A stretch of 64,000 nucleotides of DNA from Saprospirales bacterium (GTDB lineage: Bacteria > Bacteroidota > Bacteroidia > Chitinophagales > Saprospiraceae): positions 62,001 through 126,000 of the forward strand of contig JADJBL010000007.1 of assembly GCA_016703765.1 (NCBI GenBank). The letters are read 5' to 3'. Of this stretch, positions 55,412 through 63,193 are shown one piece after another; within the stretch, counting starts at the first letter, position 1; each line of letters starts with the position of its first letter. A model generated the notes under the pieces. It had not been told where the DNA came from. It searched no databases and saw only the letters and a program-made list of their open reading frames with translations. The position numbers and the translations under genes are program-made.

Positions 55412-55891
55412 ATGCGCCTTCTGCTTTTATTTATTCCGTTGCTTGCATTCATTTCCTGCGGCCCGAAGGGACCCGAACACAGGTACACCGTGCAAAATCT
55501 TCTCCTTCCCCTGGAACCACCCCTTACGGAGCGGACAGTCCAATCCAGGGCGATCCGTCTGCTGGGCCGGCCTTTTGACGGTTCGATCGACCTGAAATCC
55601 ATCTACCTGTACAGGGCCGAAATCGGCAACCCGGATTTTCCGAACCTCAATTTCGCCAAAGAGATCAGGCTCTCGCTCGTAGATCCGGACGGAAAGATCA
55701 TTCCCATCGCCGACTCGGCGCCCATTCCACGCGATCTGGCCACCATTACCCTCATCCCGGCCGGAAGGCCCGATATTTTGCGGATGTTTCAACAACAAAA
55801 ACTCGACCTGTTATTGGAGGTAGACAATACCCTGGTTTCCGATCAAGGCGTCATGCTGATCGGAAATTTTGAATTTGCCTATACCTATTGA
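55412..55891 (+). CDS. Hypothetical lipoprotein
   Basis: A 159-residue lipoprotein with signal MRLLLLFIPLLAFISC. The mature part reads as beta strands with a central IRLLGRPFDGSIDLKSIYLYRAEI segment and ends MLIGNFEFAYTY. It lies divergent to the frameshifted secreted gene, and the agmatinase-like gene converges on its end. The family is not recognised. Confidence 0.75.
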   Translation: MRLLLLFIPLLAFISCGPKGPEHRYTVQNLLLPLEPPLTERTVQSRAIRLLGRPFDGSIDLKSIYLYRAEIGNPDFPNLNFAKEIRLSLVDPDGKIIPIADSAPIPRDLATITLIPAGRPDILRMFQQQKLDLLLEVDNTLVSDQGVMLIGNFEFAYTY

Positions 55892-55903
55892 TAATGGTTT
55901 TTC

Positions 55904-56959
55904 TCAAATTTTTCCATTGCTGTGCCCCATGGCGTTGGCCAGTTTGTACAATATCCTGGCGCCGACATTCCCATCCCAGTCGTTTCCCAAACCTCCCGTC
56001 TCGCACAGGTCGAATCCGATGATGGTTTTCCCGCTTTGCTGCAACATATTGATCAGGAACATGGCCTCCCCGTATTGCAAGCCTCCCGGCACGGGCGTCC
56101 CGGTGTTCGGGCAAAGGCTGGGGTCCAGTCCGTCGATATCAAAACTGATGTACACGTGCTCCGGGAGGCTGCGGACGACCGATTGGCAAACCTCTGAAAA
56201 GGCATTGCCCTGGAACTTCAACTCGCCGATGTTCTGCTCCGTAAATACCTGGACCCGCACGCCGGATTGTTTCGCCAACCTCCATTCCTCCTCGCAGTAG
56301 TCCCGAATGCCTACCTGAACCAGGCGCGATACCTGCGGGAGCCGCAGGGCGTTGAAGAAAATGGAGGCGTGGGAATAGGTCAGGCCTTCGTAGGCTTCCC
56401 GCAAGTCCATGTGGGCGTCGATCTGGAGAATCCCGAAATTCGGATACCGCTCGGCCAGGGCCTGCAGAAACCCCAGAGGCACGCTGTGCTCTCCGCCGAC
56501 GAGCCCAACGAGCTTACCTGCGTCCATCAACTGCCTGGTTTCCAGGTACACCCATTCCCTGAGCTTCTCGCATGCCTGGTTAATTTCGTCCCTCATACGG
56601 GTCATTTGCGGGCTGGCTGCAGGGTCGAGACCTTCTTCCAGGTTTTCGATGTATTTCTTAGCAAGTGGCCGCAGCTCCTCGTTCTTTGAAATCCAGTATG
56701 GATCTGATGGCCGCATGAAAAGCCCCATTTTCCAGGCGTTGGCGATATTCGGATCGAAAAGATCGAGTTGGGAGGAGGCCTCCAGGATATTCGCCGGACC
56801 GGTGGCGGTCCCTTCGCCGGAGGACACCGTGACGTCCCAGGGAACGGACAGGAGTACGACTTCTGCATCTGCCTCTTCAAAGGGAAGGCCGATAAAATGC
56901 CCGTTTTTCAAACCGACCCCGTTGGGATCGAAGCTCATGATCTTTTCTTGTTTGCTCAT
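55904..56959 (-). CDS. Agmatinase/arginase-family ureohydrolase
   Basis: A 351-residue binuclear manganese enzyme. Metal motifs are GGEHSVPLGF, DAHMDLREAYEG and SFDIDGLDPSLCPNTGTPVPGG, all complete. An insertion near residues 60-130 (PYWISKNEELRPLAKKYIENLEEG) is longer than in E. coli agmatinase. The exact substrate (agmatine, arginine or a guanidino acid) cannot be told. Agmatinase is the likeliest guess given the polyamine genes 5 kb downstream. An ATG at 56938 is an alternative start. Confidence 0.87.
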   Translation of the reverse strand: MSKQEKIMSFDPNGVGLKNGHFIGLPFEEADAEVVLLSVPWDVTVSSGEGTATGPANILEASSQLDLFDPNIANAWKMGLFMRPSDPYWISKNEELRPLAKKYIENLEEGLDPAASPQMTRMRDEINQACEKLREWVYLETRQLMDAGKLVGLVGGEHSVPLGFLQALAERYPNFGILQIDAHMDLREAYEGLTYSHASIFFNALRLPQVSRLVQVGIRDYCEEEWRLAKQSGVRVQVFTEQNIGELKFQGNAFSEVCQSVVRSLPEHVYISFDIDGLDPSLCPNTGTPVPGGLQYGEAMFLINMLQQSGKTIIGFDLCETGGLGNDWDGNVGARILYKLANAMGHSNGKI

Positions 56960-57052
56960 TTGCCAAAATTATTCAAATATGCCATGTTTTAGGTCACCCG
57001 GCTTGGGAAATGATTATTTTGAAACTTGAAACGAACTACTAAAACCTGAAAA

Positions 57053-58304
57053 ATGAATAAACGCCTCACTTTAAACACTTCTGTTCAGCTTGCCCTGTTT
57101 TTCTTTCTGCTGATGTGCCTGCTTCCCAAGTCCGGGTATCATGTTGGAGACATGAGTTGTTGGTCTTGGTGGACTCAGTTCATCGGTGAAAAAACTCGGG
57201 GGCATATACAGCTATTCTGTCAACTACCAACCGCTCTTTCTATATGTGCTTGCGCTCTTTGAGCAGATTTTGAATACACCGGAAAAAATCACCGAGTCAA
57301 TCCATTATGTTCGTATAATCCCTATCCTCTTCGATCTGGTACCGGTATTATTCTTGCTGGCCATTCGTAGGTTCAGAGAGTTGGCCTCGGGATGGCATTG
57401 GTTCCTGTTGTTGAATGTGGCCTATCTGTACAATTCTGTTATTTGGGGACAGGTGGACAGCATCCATTCGAGTTTATCCCTGCTTGCCTTGATCATTTCC
57501 CTGAGGAACCCGGTATGGTCTGCGTGGGTTTTTATCCTGGCTTTTAATGTCAAGTTTCAATCGATCATCTTCCTGCCGCTCTTGATAATTACCTGGATTT
57601 CGGCTGTTCGGTCCTGGAAGCAGGCAGCGGGAATGCTTCTCGGCGGTTTGGCGTTGGAGACCCTTATTTTGCTGCCGTTTCTCCTGGCAGGCACCTTTCC
57701 CGCCTACCTGAAAATGGCCTCCGGGGCAGTGGGGTATTTTCCCTATATATCCATGAATGCTTTCAACTTATGGGATTTGTTATTGGATGATATGACGATC
57801 TATTCGGTTAGGGACGACGAAATTTTTCTATTGGTCTCCTATAAAACTGCGGGATTGATCCTGTTTTTCCTATTCAGTGCCCTTATCCTTTTTCCTGCCT
57901 TTATCAAATCGCTGGTGGCAATTATAAAAAGGCGCGTCTATCTGAAGATTTGGGAATTGGTATTCCTGTCGGCCGGCCTGATTGCTGTTGCTTTTTTCTT
58001 TTTTAACACCCAAATGCACGAACGGTATTCCCATCCTGCCATGGTGTTTTTCTTTTTTTATAGCGTTTACCGCAGAAACTTTCTGCTTTACGGATTGACC
58101 TCGCTGGCCTATCTCCTGAACATGGAGCGGATCCTTGTCTTTTTTGATATTTCCTACCATACAGTTATTTTTGAAAAGGAATTCATTGCTTCGCTCTTCG
58201 CCCTGGTGCTGATTTTGGGTATAGCTCGCCTTGTTTCTGCTTATGCGCTCCGGGAAGATCTTATATTTTTGAAGGCCACCTTTAATCGCCAAAAAGTAAA
58301 GTAA
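57053..58304 (+). pseudogene. GT-C glycosyltransferase-like membrane protein, frameshifted
   Basis: The first frame (ATG 57053, helix LALFFFLLMCLLP, then YHVGDMSCWSWWTQFIGEK) must shift at the A6 run 57189-57194. After removing one A it continues LGGIYSYSVNYQPLFLYVLALFEQIL to 58304, giving 416 residues. There are about ten membrane helices. The motifs WGQVDSIHS and MHERYSHP are those of Gpi18/ALG-type mannosyltransferases using lipid-linked sugars. The downstream part alone (from GTG 57186) would lack the catalytic acidic loop, so the intact gene is the functional form. It is either a real lesion or an error. Confidence 0.8.
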
Positions 58305-58335
58305 CAGAAATATTTATCAATAAAATGGTGATATT

Positions 58336-58692
58336 ATGCGATTCGAACATTCTAAAAAGGCCATTTTGCCATTCCCTCAATTTTTGCTCCGCTTTTTGAA
58401 ATTTACAATGTATTCAGGTCTTTTGATCGGATTCTCCATCGGGATTGGAATCTTTGGATATCACTTTTATGGTAACATTTCCTGGCTGGATGCTTTTTAT
58501 AATTCCAGTATGATCCTGACCGGAATGGGGCCTGTTGACCGGATGACTACCAATGCAGGGAAATGGTTTGCTTCTTTTTACGCCTTGTACAGCGGCATCG
58601 CATTTCTGAGCACCGTTGCTGTCTTTATTGCACCCTTGGCACATCGCTTCCTTCATATATTTCACCTGGACGAACAGGAGGGTAGGAGTTAG
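58336..58692 (+). CDS. Two-helix potassium-channel-like protein with unusual filter
   Basis: A 118-residue protein with helices at about 25-43 and 78-100. Between them lies a pore-helix-like NSSMILTGMGPVD at residues 57-68. The layout is that of the two-TM ion channel fold, but the usual T(V/I)GYG filter is TGMGP. It follows the GT-C gene by 32 bases. Channel activity is inferred from fold only; it may be a non-conducting relative. Confidence 0.68.
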   Translation: MRFEHSKKAILPFPQFLLRFLKFTMYSGLLIGFSIGIGIFGYHFYGNISWLDAFYNSSMILTGMGPVDRMTTNAGKWFASFYALYSGIAFLSTVAVFIAPLAHRFLHIFHLDEQEGRS

Positions 58693-58787
58693 CCCTGTTG
58701 CTAAAGCGTTTTTTTTGTAACTTGAGGTTACTTTTCCCTCCCGAGTCACACTGTTTTTAACAGTTGACCGCCCCAAAACCGAAAACC

Positions 58788-59303
58788 ATGAAATTCAATC
58801 CCCTTCTCTTCCTTTTCTGCATGTATTTCCTCCTTGGCCAAAGCGCCTGCATCTCCTATACCTATATAGTAAGGCATGCGGATAAGGGCGAAGGAAATGA
58901 CCCCGACCTCCTCGATGCGGGCAGCGAAAGAGCCGTAGCATTGGCCCAATTGCTCAAAAGCCAAGGTATCCAGGAAATTTATTCCACTAATTTCAAGCGA
59001 ACCCGCCAAACAGCAGCACCCCTTGCCGACTCGCTCGGCTTGAATGTAATCCTCTACGGCAGCGATACCCTCCAATCATTTGTTACCCACCGGCTGGTCC
59101 CTCTCGGGAAAAAGAGACTGGTCGTCGGCCACAGCAACACGATCCTGAGCATAGCCGCAGCGCTTGGCGCGAGTCCAACGCTCCAGTCCGTACCCGATGA
59201 TGATTATGACAACCTGCTCATCGTCAAGCGGAGGCGCTTCCTGAACGACCTGACCATCAGCCTGACAGAAACCACTTACGGACTGCCCTCACCGGCGCAA
59301 TGA
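58788..59303 (+). CDS. Exported histidine phosphatase
   Basis: A 171-residue branch-1 histidine phosphatase with a signal sequence; the cysteine in LLGQSAC could be lipidated. Catalytic residues are in YIVRHADKGEG and the second His in VVGHSNTI, with STNFKRTRQTAAP between. ATG at 58788 is chosen; the frame extends to a TTG at 58764. The substrate is unknown. The metalloprotease gene follows closely. Confidence 0.86.
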   Translation: MKFNPLLFLFCMYFLLGQSACISYTYIVRHADKGEGNDPDLLDAGSERAVALAQLLKSQGIQEIYSTNFKRTRQTAAPLADSLGLNVILYGSDTLQSFVTHRLVPLGKKRLVVGHSNTILSIAAALGASPTLQSVPDDDYDNLLIVKRRRFLNDLTISLTETTYGLPSPAQ

Positions 59304-59329
59304 CCGCTCACTTACCCAAAATCAAGATT

Positions 59330-60936
59330 ATGAAAAACTTTTTCCAAGCCACAGCCGTATGGTTGGTTGTGGTGATTCTCCTCTCCATTGGTTGCGGCCA
59401 ACCCAGGCTCGGCAACCTGAGCCCGAATCCAGGCCCCCCGGGCGCCATCGTCGAGGTGATTGGCAGCAACCTGAGCCTCTCCAATGTGATCTGGGATGCA
59501 GGTACAGCGAACGAAACGGTAATCCCCTCCAGCTTCCTTTCGTCCCGCTTTTTTACCGTTCCCCTCAACGCCACGGCCGGAGCACACCCGGTCAGGCTGA
59601 AAAAAGGCAACAGTTTGTCAACGGAAACGATTGTTTTTAATGTGGTGGGCAATGTGCTACGAAGACAGCCAAGGATCGACTACATCACCTGCTCTCAGTT
59701 TTCTATCGATGCAAACAATCAGGCCTCCTTTTTTCTCCTGATCTCCGGAGCAAATATCGATGTGGGGGCAAAAGTTAAGATCAACGGAGTCAATCAGGCT
59801 GCCTTTGTGTCAAATGTGCTCCGGAATAATACCATGACGGTGACAGATCCCACGACATTAGCCTATCCCATTCCGAACTATTGCATGCTTTGGACTGCGT
59901 TGTCGAACCAGTCTCCGGGCAGTAGTATCGATGTTCAGGTTGAGAACCTGGACGGGGGAATGTCCAACGTAGTTGCCTATACAGTCGCAACTTCCCTTGC
60001 CACCCTCGACAGCGACGCCGACGGGCTCCCCGATGATTGGGAAAATGACGGCCTGGATGCAGATGGGGATGGAACCGTTGATGTAGATCTACCTGCCCTC
60101 GGCGCCGACCCCCACCGCAAGGACCTTTTTGTAGAGGTCGACTGGATGAACGGATTTGCTCCGAACAATGCGATTTGGGCCGCCATCGAAGGCATTTTCA
60201 CCAATGCCCCCGTGCTGAATGCCAATGGAGTTATGGGCATTGCCCTTCACATCGACAGGGGACAGGCCGGCGCCGGGGGAGGCGGTGGCACGGTAATACC
60301 CGCTTCCACTTTTATTCGCTATGACGATGTAGCCATGGGCATTCCCAATGCGGCTGTCAATCTTCATACCCTGAAAACTACAAATTTTAACAATAATCGC
60401 CTGAATGTCTACCGATACTGCATTTTTGCAAACGACAGCGGCCACAGCCCGGGGAGCTCCGGGCAGGCAGAAAACATCCCCGCAAACGATTTTATGTCTC
60501 CCTCGGCGCATTCATCCCAATAGGAGGCACCAACAACCAGCAGATTGGAACATTTGTGCACGAATTGGGTCATATGATCAATCTCCGGCACGGCGGCTTT
60601 GAGAACCTCCACCGAAAGCCTCCCTACAATTCGATCATGCGATACGGAGATCCCGGTCAGTTCCCAGGTATCGATACGAATTGCAACAATAACGGGGATG
60701 CGGTCTTTACATTCTCGCAAGGGATGAGAGCACCACTGAATGAAAACGTTTTGAACGAAAACATAGGCGTTTGCGATAATATTCCCTTTGATTGGACCGG
60801 GAACGGGATGATCCAAAACCCTGTTTCCGTCAGCATCAATGGGGATGCCCTATTGGGAAACCTCCTCGACAGCCCCGATTGGGGGAGCCTCATCCTGAAT
60901 TTCCGGGCTGCCGGCTCCGGTTGGGGAAATAATTGA
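59330..60936 (+). pseudogene. Secreted zinc metalloprotease with IPT domain, frameshifted
   Basis: Adding one T to the T4 run at 60490-60493 joins two frames into a 535-residue protein. The first part has a lipobox (VVVILLSIGC), an IPT/TIG-like Ig domain (PGPPGAIVEVIGSNLS), a calcium-type DSDADGLPDDWE...DADGDG repeat and KDLFVEVDWM. The second part supplies the zinc site GTFVHELGHMINLRHGG and SIMRYGDP. Without the repair the protease would lack its active site. Similar Bacteroidota secreted proteases have this domain order. Confidence 0.82.
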
Positions 60937-60976
60937 TCATCCATGGCCGCCTTTTGGCCGCCTTTAACAACATCAC

Positions 60977-61768
60977 ATGAAATCACTTCTTATAAAAATC
61001 GGATTGGCTTGTTGTACGACATTGGTCTTTGCCGCTTGCCAGCAAAAAGCTGCTCCTGAATCCAATCATCCGGAAGGGCGTACCCCCTCACCGCCTGAAA
61101 AAGCAGCGCTCGAACTCAATAATCCTGCGCCTTCTGCCGAAATAACAGCCGTGGCGATGAACGAACAGGATAATATGCGCTTTCAATACCATCTCCAATT
61201 CGGGGAGGAAAAAGTGAAAGGGAATCTATCCGGCGCAGGTAAAGCCACCAAAGTGGACAAAGGCTCGATCGCGATCCAGTGGAACGATGGTAAGGAACTT
61301 AGCCTTAGTTATCGGCTGCCTGTGGAGGGAAAGGGCTTAATGGTAGACATTGGACAGGACTTGTCCGTTGAACTTCAGGAAAGCCTCCCTGGCTCGGGGA
61401 TGCAGCGGCTCTTCACCCTCGGATCGGGAAAGGCGGCCATCGTTTCCTCTGGTCGGCAGTCGATGGAAAACCCTATAATCTTTAAGGTTTCGGAAGGAAT
61501 TACGCTCAGGCAATCCACTTTCTCCGAAAAGGAGGTGTTGGTAAAATCCGAAAGAGATACCCATTACGGCGTTCCCCTGGCTGTGATAGCAGGTGGCAAG
61601 CAATTGAAAGTGCCGGCAGACGGCCAGCCTTTTGTTTTTCAGGTCGGCGAAAACGGATACGAATTGCGGGTGTTGGCCAATGGATTTGTGAGGCCCGAAA
61701 AAGCATACGAAGACGTTTCAGAAGAGCAGGGATATTATCTGGACTATTGGCTGTACCGCACAAAGTAG
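60977..61768 (+). CDS. Hypothetical lipoprotein
   Basis: A 263-residue lipoprotein (lipobox TLVFAAC) with a Pro/Glu-rich linker (PEGRTPSPPEKA). A beta-rich mature domain has FQYHLQFGEEKVKGNLSGAG early and the ending QGYYLDYWLYRTK. It follows the metalloprotease by 40 bases on the same strand. I do not recognise the family. Confidence 0.75.
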   Translation: MKSLLIKIGLACCTTLVFAACQQKAAPESNHPEGRTPSPPEKAALELNNPAPSAEITAVAMNEQDNMRFQYHLQFGEEKVKGNLSGAGKATKVDKGSIAIQWNDGKELSLSYRLPVEGKGLMVDIGQDLSVELQESLPGSGMQRLFTLGSGKAAIVSSGRQSMENPIIFKVSEGITLRQSTFSEKEVLVKSERDTHYGVPLAVIAGGKQLKVPADGQPFVFQVGENGYELRVLANGFVRPEKAYEDVSEEQGYYLDYWLYRTK

Positions 61769-61804
61769 CCGGCGCTTAATAGGACAATTGTTCCCCAAAT
61801 TCCA

Positions 61805-61812
61805 TACTTTTG
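61805..61812 (+). promoter_or_regulatory. Candidate -7 element for the carboxynorspermidine genes
   Basis: TACTTTTG matches TAnnTTTG exactly. A TTG 14 bases upstream (61788-61790) is closer than usual for -33. If real, transcription starts inside the hairpin that follows. Confidence 0.35.
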
Positions 61813-61849
61813 CAGCGTCCGCCGTAGCTTTAGCGAAGGCGGACGCTGC
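61812..61849. repeat. Perfect 12-bp inverted repeat (GCAGCGTCCGCC hairpin)
   Basis: GCAGCGTCCGCC at 61812-61823 pairs perfectly with 61838-61849 across a 14-base loop. It has the look of a dispersed palindromic element and lies in the putative leader of the next gene. Confidence 0.85.
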
Positions 61850-61856
61850 CCGTTCC

Positions 61857-61877
61857 TAGTCACTAGTCACAAGTCAC
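61857..61877 (+). repeat. Three tandem heptamers (T/A)AGTCAC
   Basis: TAGTCAC, TAGTCAC and AAGTCAC follow each other without gaps and end eight bases before the start of the carboxynorspermidine dehydrogenase gene. Confidence 0.85.
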
Positions 61878-61885
61878 TTTTACTT

Positions 61886-63097
61886 ATGTCCAAAAAGGTT
61901 CTCCTCATAGGCGCCGGCGGCGTTGGTCGCGTGGTCGCTTTTAAATGTGCCCAGCACCCGGAAGTTTTTTCCGAAATCATGATTGCCAGCCGTACCCGGT
62001 CGAAATGCGAGGTGATCGCAGCGGATGCCATGAAAGCAACCGGTCATACCCGGATCACGACCAGCGCAGTGGATGCGGAGAATGTGCCCGAACTGGTTCA
62101 GCTCATCCGATCCTTCAAACCCGACCTGGTGCTTCATGTGGCGCTTCCCTATCAGGACCTGACCATCATGGATGCCTGTCTGATCACGGGAACGCCCTAC
62201 CTGGATACGGCCAATTACGAACCGAAAGACGTCGCCAAATTTGAATACAGCTGGCAGTGGGCCTACCACGACCGCTTCAAGGCTGCGGGTATTCCGGCCG
62301 TGCTGGGTTGCGGATTTGATCCCGGCGTTACGAACATCTTCACCGCCCACGCCGCCAAGCACCATTTCGACGAAATCCATTACCTGGACATCGTCGATGC
62401 CAACGCGGGCAGCCACGGCAAGGCCTTTGCCACCAATTTCAACCCGGAGATCAATATCCGGGAGATCACCCAAAAAGGGAGGTACTTCGAAAACGGACAA
62501 TGGGTCGAAACAGAGCCCCACGCCATCGGTAAAATGATCGACTACCCGGAAATCGGTCCGAGGAAGTCTTACCTCATTTTCCACGAAGAACTGGAATCCC
62601 TCGTCCAACATTACCCTACCATCAAGCGCGCCCGTTTCTGGATGACGTTCGGAGACGAATACCTGACCCACCTCAGGGTGATCCAGAATATCGGTATGTC
62701 GAGGATCGATCCGGTCAAATATAAAGGAGTGGACGTCATTCCCCTCGAATTCCTCAAGTACGTCCTGCCGGACCCCGGCGAGCTCGGAGAAAACTACACG
62801 GGGTACACCTCTATCGGATGCCGCATAAAAGGCGTCAAGGACGGAAAGGAAAAGACCTACTATATCTGGAATAACTGCAGCCACGTAGAAGCCTACCGCG
62901 AAACGGGGACGCAGGGAGTTTCCTATACTACCGGAGTGCCCGCCATGCTCGGCGCAAAAATGGTCCTCGACGGACATTGGGGCGGGGCCGGCGTATTCAA
63001 CGTGGAGCAATTCAACCCCGATCCCTTCCTCGCCGAACTGGGTCCCAACGGATTGCCCTGGCACGAACGGGTTGGTGGGGATTTGGAAATGGACTGA
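61886..63097 (+). CDS. Carboxynorspermidine dehydrogenase (saccharopine dehydrogenase family)
   Basis: A 403-residue NADPH-dependent enzyme that condenses aspartate semialdehyde with a diamine to carboxy(nor)spermidine. The cofactor loop is LLIGAGGVGRVVAFKCAQ. ALPYQDLTIMDACLITGTPYLDTANYE and GCGFDPGVTNIFTAHA are family blocks. The next gene is the matching decarboxylase, which supports the assignment over saccharopine dehydrogenase. Full length and intact. Confidence 0.92.
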   Translation: MSKKVLLIGAGGVGRVVAFKCAQHPEVFSEIMIASRTRSKCEVIAADAMKATGHTRITTSAVDAENVPELVQLIRSFKPDLVLHVALPYQDLTIMDACLITGTPYLDTANYEPKDVAKFEYSWQWAYHDRFKAAGIPAVLGCGFDPGVTNIFTAHAAKHHFDEIHYLDIVDANAGSHGKAFATNFNPEINIREITQKGRYFENGQWVETEPHAIGKMIDYPEIGPRKSYLIFHEELESLVQHYPTIKRARFWMTFGDEYLTHLRVIQNIGMSRIDPVKYKGVDVIPLEFLKYVLPDPGELGENYTGYTSIGCRIKGVKDGKEKTYYIWNNCSHVEAYRETGTQGVSYTTGVPAMLGAKMVLDGHWGGAGVFNVEQFNPDPFLAELGPNGLPWHERVGGDLEMD

Positions 63098-63106
63098 TTT
63101 ATAAAG

Positions 63107-63177
63107 GTTTAGGGTGTTTAGAGGGTTTAGAAGTTTAGCAACTAAACTCACTAAACCTCCTAAACCTTCTAAACTCA
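63107..63177. repeat. Four GTTTAG units facing four CTAAAC units
   Basis: GTTTAG occurs at 63107, 63116, 63125 and 63133. After CAA and one A, CTAAAC occurs at 63142, 63151, 63160 and 63169 with a 9-base period. The two halves are complementary and can fold into one long hairpin. It fills the gap between the two polyamine genes. Confidence 0.85.
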
Positions 63178-63193
63178 TTAAAGATCAGAGATT

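Noticed and set aside
57189..57194. Programmed ribosomal frameshift in the GT-C gene
   Set aside because: The needed shift is a skip of one base in A6 without a recognisable +1 signal; an indel or slippage is simpler.
63107..63177. CRISPR array
   Set aside because: Repeat units are 6-9 bases with no spacers and the second half is the complement of the first; no cas genes nearby.
61880..63178. A 432-codon open frame antisense to the carboxynorspermidine dehydrogenase gene
   Set aside because: It mirrors a clear enzyme gene, has no recognisable motif, and its codon pattern is the complement of the sense gene.
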